Shown here one piece after another: positions 1-8,770 of a stretch of 64,000 nucleotides of DNA. The stretch's first letter is position 1, and every line of letters starts with the position of its first letter. The notes beneath the pieces are model-generated. The model was not told the origin of the DNA and made no database searches. It worked only from the letters and a program-made list of their open reading frames with translations. The DNA comes from Azolla caroliniana. Lineage: Eukaryota > Polypodiophyta. The stretch lies in NCBI GenBank assembly GCA_043228905.1, contig JBHGNT010000013.1, positions 5,022,001 through 5,086,000 of the forward strand. Reading direction: 5' to 3'. The translations under genes were made by a program, and so were the position numbers.

Positions 1-476
1 AATGCTCCGAACTTTGACGTTAGGCCCCCGAGACAAACCTGCACCATCTCATCATGCTCAATGGTTACATTGATAGAACCAAGTGAGTTGCAAATGTCTT
101 TGATCCAGGCCGTATAGTCGGCCACCGACATGTCCTTCTATCAGACATTGTTCAACTCCTGTCGGAGTTGTAGCTTCCGGGTCGTGGTGCTTGCGGTGAA
201 GACCTTCTTTAGGTTTCCCCAAGCTTCCTTTGGGGTCATGGCATCTCGGATATGGCTCAGCAGCTGATCGTTGACACTAGATGCAAAGCAGTGCATAACT
301 CTGCTTGCCGCTTATTCCCAAGTCGGGAATTCCCAATGTCCCGCATCAGCTGTTGTATCATTGGCTCTGTCTACATAACTCCAGTAACCATGCCCAAGCA
401 GGTACTGATGCATCTTGTACGAACAAGATGAGTAGTTGGATCTGTCGAGTTTCTCCATCGGGAGCGAGCTAGCAAT
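1..476 (-). pseudogene. copia gag fragment (copy B1), decayed
   Basis: This is the N-terminal half of a Ty1/copia gag, the capsid-like protein that packages element RNA. Read on the minus strand it carries the typical start (KMHQYLLGHGYWSYV) and then the gag core (TPKEAWGNLKKVF, LRQELNNV, VQVCLGGL). The start codon seen in the sister copy at 1922 is ATT here (474-476). In-frame stops lie at 312-314 and at 138-143 (two in a row). The fragment runs off the left edge of the window. It lies directly downstream of a primer-binding site and an LTR, so the 5' part of one element is preserved. It is not expected to make protein. Confidence 0.85.
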
Positions 477-572
477 TCCTCGGTCGATATCATTCTTCTG
501 ACTGTTCTTTACCAGGTGTTAGGGTTTTTCTTTAGAAAACGCTTGTCGGTTGCAGAGATTCTCAACCCTTAC

Positions 573-584
573 TCTCTAATACCA
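573..584 (-). other. primer-binding site of copia B1
   Basis: On the minus strand the sequence TGGTATTAGAGA begins right after the CA end of the LTR. It differs by a few bases from the usual plant initiator-Met-tRNA primer site TGGTATCAGAGC. The same TGGTATTAGAG follows the sister LTR at 28080. Confidence 0.75.
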
Positions 585-939
585 TGTAAAAGAATACGAT
601 TGTGGAAGCTAAGACAAAACTGGCTCGGACGAGTAGCAAAAGAATATAGACACGGGTTTAATGGAAACCTTACACGGGAGAGACAGAGAGAACAAAATAG
701 TAAACTCAATAGAAAATAATAACACTCTGTACATACAATGTGCTCAGTGAGAAATTTTATACAAGTCCTTAAAAGGACTGACAGAAGTACTAACAAGTAC
801 TTCAATGCTCATACGAGCGACTGGCACTGACTCCTAAAAATATGCCTACGTACTAGGCTAGATTCATAGTCCTCTAAAGGCCTACCGGTTACAATCGGAT
901 CCGGCTCCTGGTTCGGGATACCATCTCGACACCGATCCA
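585..939 (-). mobile_element. 5' LTR of copia B1
   Basis: This LTR of about 355 bp is the same family as the one at 27727-28080. Shared blocks include GGATCGGTGT, TAGCCTAGTACGTAGGC and GAGCATTGAAGTACTTGT, and both end TTTTACA immediately before the primer site. The outer boundary is inferred from where similarity to the sister LTR stops, so it may be off by several bases. Beyond it lies reverse transcriptase sequence of another copia, suggesting that B1 inserted into that element. Confidence 0.7.
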
Positions 940-989
940 GTTCTTCATTACGGACTCCAATTGGGCTCTGGCTTGTTCAGCCGATCCGA

Positions 990-1320
990 ATACGGTTGAG
1001 CTTGTCCTCTCAACAGACATGAATTGATTGATCAAGCCGATCGGGTAACTGAGGTCCGACCAAGCGATGGTCAAATAGATGCTCGGCTTCTTACTCTGTC
1101 AGAACCGTGTTGGGTCGGACATCGTTCTCGAATTTTCATGAAGCTTCGCAATTCTATCCAGAGGGGTTGAGACTGATTTAGAATCTGTCATCCTGAACTT
1201 GAAGAGCATATTCAGCACATAATAGCGTTGGCTGATCAATATGCCTTCGGCGGTACATATCACTTTGATTCCGAGGATGTGATGATGGTCCTCCAGATCC
1301 TTCATTTCAAATGCTGCCAA
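990..1320 (-). pseudogene. copia reverse transcriptase fragment (element C)
   Basis: The minus strand encodes the C-terminal part of a copia reverse transcriptase. Recognisable pieces are DLEDHHHILGIKVI, ILISQRYYVLNMLFKF and SVSTPLDR, followed in another frame by YLTIAWSDLSYPIGLINQ. The catalytic YVDD region and RNase H are absent. It lies between the gag-protease fragment of element C and the LTR of B1, so it is best read as the remaining 3' part of element C. Frameshifts and deletions make it non-functional. Confidence 0.75.
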
Positions 1321-1339
1321 GAGTTGAGACTTTACTCGA

Positions 1340-1922
1340 TCGATTTCTTCAAGGTCAGCCCAATGTGACTGAGAGGAACTGCACCGACATGTTCAATGGT
1401 ATGCGGAGTGTCGTCTCCTGTTTCGACCACTTCTTGCTTTTCCGGTTTCTCCAACTACGAGAACCATTCCTCGTGACTCGTCATATGATTTGACGCTCCG
1501 GAGTCAACATACCACACCTCGTTTTCCCTCGAGGTGTTCACGGCCATTGAATTAGCCTTGTGCTTCATTACAAAGGTTGGGCCCGATCCATTTCTGGCTC
1601 ATTCAGATCCTTCCGCGTAGTGCGACCTTTGACGCCTCTCTGCTTCTCTTCGGCTCGATCCAGCTTTGTCAGAATCGGCTCATTTCTTCCAGCACTTGCT
1701 CTCCCTATGGCCTTTCTTGCCACAGTACCAGCAATCCGTCGTGGCCTTCTCTTGCCGGTTTCTGGCGCCACCATGACTCCCCCTGCTTCCGGAGGGTACT
1801 GTGTCATTAGCTCCACCGACATAACTCCAATAGTTTTGCCCAAGTAGGTACTGGTGCATCTTGTACGACCAAGATGCACAGTTGCTTTTGTCCAGCTTCT
1901 CTGTAGGAAGCGAGCTAGCCAT
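1340..1922 (-). pseudogene. copia gag-protease fragment with gag core deleted (element C)
   Basis: Starting at ATG 1922, the minus strand reads into the gag N-terminus (EKLDKSNCASWSYKMHQYLL) and then, after only about 40 residues, jumps to the zinc knuckle CWYCGKKGHRESKC (pattern C-x2-C-x4-H-x4-C). The whole central gag domain is missing. A protease-region segment follows (VWYVDSGASNHMTSH, with the catalytic Asp in DSGAS intact), then ETGDDTPHTIEHVG. An in-frame stop follows shortly after the protease motif. Integrase is deleted before the reverse transcriptase remnant at 990-1320. Confidence 0.8.
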
Positions 1923-1999
1923 CCCTCTATCTTATTTCTCTTTAGTTCTTCGCGGTTATGTTTGTTTGTTTGTCAGCCGCAGAGGATTTCAACCCTCGC

Positions 2000-2011
2000 G
2001 CTTTGATACCA
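2000..2011 (-). other. primer-binding site of copia C
   Basis: On the minus strand TGGTATCAAAGC directly follows an LTR end (TTTTCCA). It is one base from the plant initiator-Met-tRNA primer site TGGTATCAGAGC. Confidence 0.75.
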
Positions 2012-2200
2012 TGGAAAAGAATAGTGTGTGTGTGGAAGCATAACAAACACAACCGTGTAACACATATGACGAAGAGAAGGTTTAATGGAAAGCTTTGAAC
2101 ACAATACAACATATGCATGAGAGATAGTGAAGAGGTCTAAAGACGAAGCACTCGAGGTCTTCACTCGGTGGATAGATAAAGTTGAGAACCGGTCAGGATA
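2012..2200 (-). mobile_element. partial 5' LTR of copia C
   Basis: The segment upstream (minus strand) of the primer site ends in CA as an LTR should. It gives way near 2200 to integrase coding sequence on the plus strand, so the LTR appears cut at its 5' side. The outer limit is approximate. Confidence 0.5.
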
Positions 2201-2204
2201 CTGA

Positions 2205-2516
2205 GTGAAGACACTCCGATCTAACAACAAAGGTGAATACATCTCCCAAGCCTTCAAATAGTACATGTCCAATAAAGGGATCAGACATCAAAAGACCGTT
2301 CCATACACACTCAAACTGAACGATCCAGGAGAGGGTGACGGCATAGCCTATGCATTCATCCCCAGGGAGAAAAGGACCAAGATGGCACCCCATGCAACCA
2401 AATGTATATTTCTCGGCTATGGAACCAATAGGAATTTTGGGTATAGGTTGTGGGACCCAAAGAACCGGAAATTGATCCGAAGCAGTGATATAGTCTTCAA
2501 TGAAGACTCAATTTGA
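2205..2516 (+). pseudogene. copia integrase fragment (plus strand)
   Basis: The plus strand encodes LRSNNKGEYISQAF, the region around the second catalytic Asp of a copia integrase (here Asn replaces Asp in the usual S-D-N-G-G-E-Y). It then skips to the C-terminal integrase region: FIPREKRTKMAPHATKCIFL, GYGTNRNFGYRLWDP and SSDIVFNEDSI. The part carrying the catalytic Glu is deleted and a TAG interrupts the first block. It runs opposite to the copia pieces on both sides. Confidence 0.75.
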
Positions 2517-2539
2517 TTCTCAATGTTCTTTAGTCGGCT

Positions 2540-2745
2540 ATCGGCTTCCGACTATTTAGGAGAGTGTGTTCTTCCCCAACTCCCAGTCGACGATAGTCTT
2601 CTCCTCCATGAAGGCTATGTATTGGCTCTAAATAACCTTCTTGTTGACTAAGTCCCATAGTCGATTGCCGAATTCATCATCACCATAGCTAAGAAATATG
2701 CATGGCCGAGATTTTGGATCTAATTTTCAACTTTGATCCTTATCA
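2540..2745 (-). pseudogene. copia integrase C-terminal fragment (minus strand)
   Basis: The minus strand reads KLDPKSRPCIFLSYGDDEFG and LWDLVNKKVI, the same C-terminal integrase segment found at 32780-33109 (minus) and 30874-31120 (plus). Stops interrupt it. It ends just before the left LTR of element A, so it is probably the DNA into which element A inserted. Confidence 0.7.
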
Positions 2746-2808
2746 GACTTGGAGGCCACAAACCCCATCTTACGCAATTGGTGCGTGAGTTTTGAGTTCC
2801 AAGCATGG

Positions 2809-3335
2809 TGTCATGAAGATTTCCGGCTATAGTGTGAAACCGGGGTGGAATGGGCAAGTCGGTGGTGTGCAACATGTGCACATGTATACTAGGAAATGGT
2901 GTATAGAAATAAGAGGGGAAATTTTATCCCACATTGTAAGGTCCCTCCCTCCTTGGGCTATAAAAGGAAGGGAGGGGTCACTTATGAAGGAATTGCCTAT
3001 TTTGCGTATGAAAGGTATACCATTTAGTGTAGAGTTCTTACCGTTTTAGGGTTAGGGATTCGCTTAGGGTTTCCTTGTTCATCCCCGGTTAGGGTTTTCT
3101 CATAGTTTTGGTGCGGTCCGTGCGGCCACCATTGTTGTAATCATTCTTTCGTTTTAATATAACTTGTTGAGTTTCTTGCCTCCGCCGATCTCCCCTTCTA
3201 TGTCATGGTCTTATTCTTTCCTCTTCTCCTCTTGAGCTAAGCCCCATATCATGTCTTATTCTTTCTCCTCTACTCCCTAGTCTGAGACCCCCGTGGTCCC
3301 GCCCCTTCTACACTCACGCGCGTAACAACGCGACA
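2809..3335 (+). repeat. left LTR of element A
   Basis: This 527-bp LTR starts TGTCATGAAG and ends CGCGACA. A TATA box (TATAAAA, 2959-2965) marks the likely promoter. A TTTAGGG-like stretch lies near 3050-3085, short here but expanded in the right LTR. Confidence 0.9.
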
Positions 3336-3337
3336 TC

Positions 3338-3358
3338 TTTGGTGAACCCGACGTGAAG
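3338..3358 (+). other. probable primer-binding site of element A
   Basis: GGTGAACCCGACGTGAAG lies 3-5 nt after the left LTR, the position expected for a tRNA primer site. I do not recognise which tRNA would match. Confidence 0.5.
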
Positions 3359-3372
3359 GGCGGCAAGGGAGC

Positions 3373-4215
3373 ATGGAGATGGAAGAAGACTTCGACTTCG
3401 AGGAGATGATGGCAAAGATCGTGATGGAAGCCGAACGGAAGATGGCGAAGCGAGATGCGGCTCAACAAGTCGTTGAAAGGGTGGTTGATCGAGTCGGCCG
3501 GTTCAATGGGAATGAGGTCCTAAAATTTTGGGGAGCCTACAAGACCGAGATGGTGAAAGGGGGCGTGGACGAGGCGATGCGGCTAGAGTATTTTCCTCGA
3601 GTGGTGGCCGTATCCGTGCACAAGGAGGTCAAGGAGCTACGAGAAGCTCATGAGTCATGGGTGGCCTTTGAGGGAACCCTATTGGAAGTGTACAGGTATG
3701 TGAAACCGGACGAGCGAGGTCGGCATGAGTTGGACCGATGGGTGGCGTCGATGGAGGGCCATCGGAGCGCAATGGATGCATTCCGAGAGTTCGAGCGCCG
3801 TTTCTCTCAACTCTCGGAGCGAGATCGGAGATCGGTGGGGGCGGACAAAGTCCTCCTATTTTTGAAGACGGTCCATCATGAGGAGAGGATGGACATCTTA
3901 TTCGAGCTTCAAGATGATTACGGAGCACATGGTCTCACCAAGGAGTGGTCCGAGGTGGAATGGGTGTGCCGGCAACATGATGCGAGGCAGTCGGCCACAA
4001 CACAGCTCGCGGGCGGCGGAGAAGAGAGAGCGGCGAGTGACTACGCACTACCGCCGGAAGAGAGCTCAACGCAAAACGGTTTAGAGGAGCTCGACCTAGA
4101 AGCGCTAATACGGGAGGCAGGTGAGCTTGTGAAGGGGAAAATCGAAGCCGAAGAAGGGCTTATTATGGGTCCGGTCGGAGGTGATCGGAGGATGCGGAGG
4201 AAGAAGCCTCCCTAA
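3373..4215 (+). CDS. gag-like protein of element A (280 aa)
   Basis: The ORF opens 38 nt after the left LTR. It has an acidic, Met-rich start, a charged helix (residues 10-45), and then a retrotransposon-gag-like core: FNGNEVLKFWGAYKTEM near residue 45-60, LEYFPRVV and WVAFEGTLLEVYRY near 85-115, and EFERRFSQLSERDR near 135-150. No CCHC zinc knuckle is visible. The likely role is assembly of virus-like particles around the element RNA. After the stop at 4213-4215 the coding sense continues in another frame (EASLSVEDG, then ETSSGEETSGG), so a frameshift near 4190 probably split a longer protein. Assignment to gag rests on position and pattern only. Confidence 0.65.
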   Translation: MEMEEDFDFEEMMAKIVMEAERKMAKRDAAQQVVERVVDRVGRFNGNEVLKFWGAYKTEMVKGGVDEAMRLEYFPRVVAVSVHKEVKELREAHESWVAFEGTLLEVYRYVKPDERGRHELDRWVASMEGHRSAMDAFREFERRFSQLSERDRRSVGADKVLLFLKTVHHEERMDILFELQDDYGAHGLTKEWSEVEWVCRQHDARQSATTQLAGGGEERAASDYALPPEESSTQNGLEELDLEALIREAGELVKGKIEAEEGLIMGPVGGDRRMRRKKPP

Positions 4216-4378
4216 GCGTAGAAGACGGGGCCTATACGGAGGCCGGAAAAGCGTACGACGGCGACATGGGAGAGGGTGCGGAGCAAGCGACCCTCTTGCC
4301 TTGCGGTGAAGGGACGGCCATGGAGGCCGGTAACTACGGATTCGGGACATGGCGGCCCGAAACATCGAGTGGGGAGGA

Positions 4379-4983
4379 GACAAGCGGCGGTGCCGCGACC
4401 TTACACACAACGATCCTAGAGGCTCCGGCAGTCGGCCCGAGTGCCGGCGTGAGACCCAGAGCGACGGGCGGCAAGGCGGTAAGGCAGCAAGGCGGGCAAC
4501 CGAGACGACGACATGGAAGAGACAGCGGCAAGCATAATCTAGGCTTGCGCGATCGGAGGCGGGGTAGCCACAGACAACGACGTCCGGACGGAGGTGGCTA
4601 CGGACACAACGAGCGGTGGTGTCAGGTCCTTACCCACACCAGTCCTAGAGGCTCCAGCGGTCGGCCCGAGGGCTGGCGTGAGTCCTAGAGCGACGGGCGG
4701 TGGCGACGGCAAGGCGGGCAACCGAGACGAGGACGAGGACAAGGAGGTAGCAAGCATAACCGAGGCTTGCATAACCGGGGACGGGATAGCCACAGACCAT
4801 GGCGTGCGAACAAAGGTGGTTACAAACATGACATCGGCGAGTGATGGTACCGAGACTTTTCCCACACCTATTCTAGAGACTTCGGCGGATGGCCCCGAGA
4901 GCCCAAGTGAGACCGGAGAGACGGAAGGTGGCGGCGGCAAAGCGGACGATCGAAACGACGACGAGGAAGGTCATAGCAGATAG
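4379..4983 (+). repeat. coding tandem repeat, about 225 bp x 2.6, in element A
   Basis: Units begin near 4379, 4608 and 4831. Each encodes a variant of a Pro/Gly/Glu-rich module: a (T/S)LPTP(V/I)LE core, then AVGPRAGV and an acidic Gly/Asp/Glu run. The same module recurs in the second copy at about 59720-60000. Indels shift the frame between units. No known domain is recognised. Confidence 0.65.
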
Positions 4984-5612
4984 AGGAGAGACCCCTCGAC
5001 ACCGAGACCGGAGACTACGGCGGTTGCGCCCGAGTGCGGACATAAGACCGGAGAGATGGGCGGTGGCCGTGAGCGGGCACATACAAAGAGGATGTGAGGC
5101 CCGGAACGGGCATACCGAAAGGTACCGAAGGAGAGGCCGGGAGTGGCAACAAGGAGAGAGTCGGGAACCGACCCGAGCAGAAGACGAACCGGTCGGTAAT
5201 CAGACACGACCGGAAGACGACGCGGAAGAAGATTGGAGCAAGGGCTGGTCAACCGGGCCCGAATGGAAGAAGAGCCGGCAAGGCCGGAATTGTTTTGTTG
5301 AACCCTTACCGGCCGGTTACGATCACGGAAGGGAGCCGACCGAACCGGAATATGATCAATCGCGATCAAACCGGGCAAGGACCAAACCGGCATGATTGGA
5401 GACCGGGGAAGACGAGTCGCAACACATGGTGGGAGCCGATGAGCGCGAGAAGGAGGCCAAACGGGCATGATGACTACGGTTCCGTGGAAGACCGGAAATG
5501 AGCAGGACCCTCCCCACCTATTCTAGAGACTTTGGCGGTTGCGGATCAACATAAGACCTGAGAGACGGCAGGTGGCGGCGAGGAGTCAGAGACCGGAACG
5601 GGTACCCGGTGC

Positions 5613-6461
5613 ATGAAGACGGATGAGCACGGCCAAGAGGGCCAAACGGAGACGGAAGAGTGTACGGCAACGAAGGACGAAGAGACCGACGCGGAGGTCG
5701 GGTCTACGGTGGATGAGGCGCGTAATACGAAGTATGCACTACGGCGTAAAACGGAGCATGCACTACGGCCGGCGAAGGGCCAAGAAGCAAGCAAGCACCC
5801 GGAAGAGCGGCAACGAGTGACTGGCAACGGCGGACCGGTCGAACCTTTGAGAGGCAAGCACGCTGCAAGAGACGGAGCGGTGAGTTGCCGGGATCGGCGG
5901 GTGAATGATGAGAGCAGAGGATGGTGCGCGGAGAGCAAAGAGTTATGCACCGGGGAGAGAAAAAGTGGCGTCCCGGAAGGCATGCAAAGCCAAACGGGCC
6001 AAGAGGATGCGAGTCAGGATGAAGCAGTAACAAGAGCCATGAAGAACCCCGACACGAAGGTCGGGATGACGATACGCTCTACTACAAGAGAGCACGGAGA
6101 GCAAGGGAGAATCGAGGTGCGCGTAATGGGGTCACCTAAGGACCAAATAATGAGCGTGCATTCGGAGGAGCCGCAACGAGTGACCGACGATGACGGTCGG
6201 AGGAAGCCTTCGAGAGGCAAGCGCGGGGCAATGGACGGTGCGACGAGACACCAAGATCGACGAAACGAGACGAGTGTGATCGGCATGAACGAAGGATTGT
6301 GTCTTGGGAAAACGGAGGAGATGCATGGAGAACGGAGGGTCACGTACCATGAAGAGCAAACGGGGCATCCCAAAGGATGTGTGCGGCCGAGCATGTCAGG
6401 CGGACCAAGAGGGTGTACCTTGGGACGAAGCGGCAAATTTGGAGGTTGCGGGGGACACTGA
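5613..6461 (+). CDS. putative second ORF of element A (282 aa, unknown function)
   Basis: This is a hydrophilic, Arg/Glu/Gly-rich reading frame with no recognised domain. About 200 residues of it can be read in the same frame in the second copy (60497-61225). Conserved blocks include PEERQRVT, AVSCRD, GWCAE, DEAVTRAMK, KVGMT and RVMGSPKD. It probably belongs to the same degenerate coding tail that starts in gag, not to an independent gene. Long ORFs also appear by chance on the opposite strand in this GC-rich DNA, so the coding claim depends on the shared frame. Many differences between the copies change amino acids. Confidence 0.4.
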   Translation: MKTDEHGQEGQTETEECTATKDEETDAEVGSTVDEARNTKYALRRKTEHALRPAKGQEASKHPEERQRVTGNGGPVEPLRGKHAARDGAVSCRDRRVNDESRGWCAESKELCTGERKSGVPEGMQSQTGQEDASQDEAVTRAMKNPDTKVGMTIRSTTREHGEQGRIEVRVMGSPKDQIMSVHSEEPQRVTDDDGRRKPSRGKRGAMDGATRHQDRRNETSVIGMNEGLCLGKTEEMHGERRVTYHEEQTGHPKGCVRPSMSGGPRGCTLGRSGKFGGCGGH

Positions 6462-6810
6462 AGATGATAGCACCGACACGGATGTCGAGGAAGCAACGTA
6501 CCTTTTCGAAAGGGTACACGGAGCGAAGCGGAGTGCGAGACGTGCGATGTGGCTGTGTAAGGGCCGAGCAACGAGCACGAGGATGATCGACAACGAAGTT
6601 CGGCGTGCGACTATGCCGAGTCGAGGAAGCGGCCGAGGCAAGACAAGCATGGACGAAGAGCACATGGTGCGATATTCGGCAAACAGTCGGGAAGAACGAG
6701 GATTCGGTCCAAGGTTGCTCACGGAAAACGAAGGAAGACAAAGAGAGGTTTGTGAAGGCCAGGTCTAGTGGACCGGGCGGAGACAGTGGTTTGGCGATTT
6801 CCGTCGAGTA

Positions 6811-6935
6811 TGGTGGATCGGATGGAGCCGACGGTTTGAGAGTAAATGCCAGATATGGCGGATCGGATGGAGCCGCCGGTTCGGGGACACGCGGTGGACG
6901 TGGTGGATCGGATGGAGCCGATGGGTCGGGGCCGA
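6811..6935 (+). repeat. 45-bp tandem repeat, three copies
   Basis: GGATCGGATGGAGCCG recurs at about 45-bp spacing near 6814, 6860 and 6905. In one frame it encodes YGGSDGADG-type repeats. It lies close to the 3' end of the element A internal region. A single related unit is seen in the second copy near 61490. Confidence 0.7.
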
Positions 6936-7053
6936 TAAGGAGCCGGTAAGGAGCCGGTAAGGCGAAAGACCCGGTTGATCACCATCGCCGAAATCTCTCA
7001 CCCTTTTCCTTTCTTGGCACATACCGGTGGATGTGCGGTTTGGTGGGGGTGGA

Positions 7054-7616
7054 TGTCGTGAAGATTTCCGGCTATAGTGTGAAACCGGGGTGGAATGGAC
7101 AAGTCGGTGGTGTGCAACATGTGCACATGTATACTAGGAAATGGTGTATAGAAATAAGAGGGGAAATTTTATCCCACATTGTAAGGTCCCTCCCTCCTTG
7201 GGCTATAAAAGGAAGGGAGGGGTCACTTATGAAGGAGTTGCCTATTTTGCGTATGAAAGGTATACCACTTAGTGTAGAGTTCTTACCGTTTTAGGGTTAG
7301 GGTTTCCTTTAGGGTTTCCTTTAGGGTTTCCTTTAGGGTTTCCTTTAGGGTTTCCTTGTTCATCCCCGGTTAGGGTTTTCTCATAGTTTTGGTGCGGTCC
7401 GTGCGGCCACCATTGTTGTAATTGTTCATTCGTTTTAATATAACTTGTTAAGTTTCTTGCCTCCGCCGATCTCCCCTTCTATGACATGGTCTTATGCTTT
7501 CCTCTTCTCCTCTTGAGCTAAGCCCCATATCATGTCTTATTCTTTCTCCTCTACTCCCTAGTCTAAGACCCCCGTGGTTCCACCCCTTCTACACGCTCGC
7601 ACGTAACAACGCGACA
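7054..7616 (+). repeat. right LTR of element A
   Basis: This 563-bp LTR is preceded by a G-rich tract (GGTGGGGGTGGA, 7042-7053) in the polypurine-tract position. It is colinear with the left LTR but 36 bp longer, because of a 12-bp repeat expansion at 7299-7357. Confidence 0.9.
7299..7357 (+). repeat. 12-bp minisatellite AGGGTTTCCTTT, about 5 copies
   Basis: Units start at 7299, 7311, 7323, 7335 and 7347. Each contains TTTAGGG, the plant telomere unit, joined to TTTCC. The left LTR has only one or two imperfect units at the same place, so the array grew after the LTRs were made identical at insertion. Confidence 0.9.
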
Positions 7617-8390
7617 ATGGGGGACTTCTTTAGTCGGCATACTACCGACTTGTTCATCTCCAATTGAAATCCGGGGGGCTTGACGATCCCGGTCTGGATC
7701 GGAGATGTGAAGGAGCCAATCGTAGCATTGATTGACCACGAATCGGAAATCAGCCTGATGTCGATGGACTTCTCCAAGAAGGGCCGGTGGCCAATCAATA
7801 TGAAGTACGGGTGGAAGATTCGCGCGGCAACCTAAGTCACGGAGGAGCTACACAAAGCGTACCTGAATGTCGGAGTAAAGGTCGGGGATGTCGAGATCAA
7901 CCAACACTTCTTCGTGCAAGACACATGCTCCCATCTGGTTATTCTCGGTGAACCTTACATTATGATGGCCTGAATGGAGACAAAGATATTGGACAACGGT
8001 TCGGCCTATGCGTGGGTGAAAAGCTAGGACGCTCGACAATCCGTCAAGTTCTTGACAGTCATGCCAAACCACAAGAGGAATCAAGATTCCCTCGGCGGCG
8101 AAGGCCGAGAGGACTTTTAGAGAGGGCTATCAAGGTGTGGGGACGCGATAGTCCAGACATCCGGAAGAAACCCCACACCTGTAACATAGGTAGGAAGTTT
8201 TGGTTCTTCGACAACGGAGGTGGTGTCGTGGCCGGCATCAGTGGACGGGAAAGGAAGTGGGTCAAAGGGCGCTTGAAGGCATGTGGAGCTTTGGGCCCGG
8301 ACGAAGAGATCGATGAAGCCATGGAGGTAGTCTCGTTCGACGACACTCTTAGGGAGATCGAGAAGGTGGTCACAGCCAATGTCATTTTGT
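7617..8390 (+). pseudogene. gypsy protease-region fragment, decayed
   Basis: The plus strand encodes a retropepsin-like segment homologous to the one at 11270-11640. Shared features are the active-site region IVALIDHESEISLMS, then GDVEINQHFFVQ, the flap-like VILGEPYI, and NGSAYAWV. Several in-frame stops interrupt it. The following part (8012-8390) keeps an open frame of unknown function that probably corresponds to the spacer before reverse transcriptase. It starts exactly where element A ends. Confidence 0.65.
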
Positions 8391-8391
8391 G

Positions 8392-8770
8392 CTAAATATG
8401 CTTTTCAAATTCAGCATGGAGGATTGTTAATCCTTCTCGATTCCTCTAGACCATAATGTCAAGATTCGCCAAGGTTTGGGAATGACATGCGATCTGACAC
8501 AATTCCGACATATAGTTGGAAGCCTTATATACCTGACCGTCACCCGTCTGGACCTTTGTTATCTAGTTGGACTAATCAATTAATTTGTGTTGCAACACCC
8601 TCGAACACCTTGATTACTTCCTCGAGATCAAAGTGATCCAAACTCCCGATGGAATATTGATCAACCAATGCCATTATGTGTTGAATATGCTCTTCAAATT
8701 CAGCATGGTGGATTGTAAATTCGTCTCAACTCCTCTAGACCATAATGTCAAGATTCACCAAGGTTCGTGA
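8392..8770 (+). pseudogene. copia reverse transcriptase fragment with internal duplication
   Basis: Two partly overlapping copies of the same copia segment lie head to tail. The block LNMLFKFSM....PLDHNVKI occurs at about 8392-8478 and again at 8683-8768. The first copy continues into IVGSLIYLTVTRLDLCYLVG, and the second is preceded by LDYFLEIKVIQTPDGILINQ. The order is therefore scrambled relative to a normal reverse transcriptase. Stops interrupt both. Confidence 0.7.

Larger units (their letters stand above)
2809..7616 (+). mobile_element. element A: non-autonomous gag-only LTR retrotransposon
   Basis: Two direct LTRs (2809-3335 and 7054-7616) flank a 3.7-kb GC-rich internal region. It holds a gag-like ORF and a long degenerate coding tail, but I could find no protease, reverse transcriptase, RNase H or integrase motif. 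Such elements must borrow enzymes from autonomous relatives. The LTRs start TGTC and end GCGACA. ATGG precedes the left LTR and follows the right one, a possible 4-bp target duplication, although gypsy-type elements normally leave 5 bp. The LTRs differ at roughly 14 positions plus one repeat expansion. A second, 5'-truncated copy lies at 59649-62217. Classification near TR-GAG elements is inference. Confidence 0.85.

Noticed and set aside
5546-6571. Long open frames on the minus strand inside element A (5546-5983 and 6014-6571)
   Set aside because: They mirror the GC-rich plus-strand coding tail, have odd Ser/Pro/Arg composition and no domain. The plus-strand frame is the one shared with the second copy.
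2804-7621. CATGG/AATGG as a 5-bp target duplication of element A
   Set aside because: Only four bases (ATGG) match exactly, and the flanks are different transposon fragments, so the duplication is reported only as possible.
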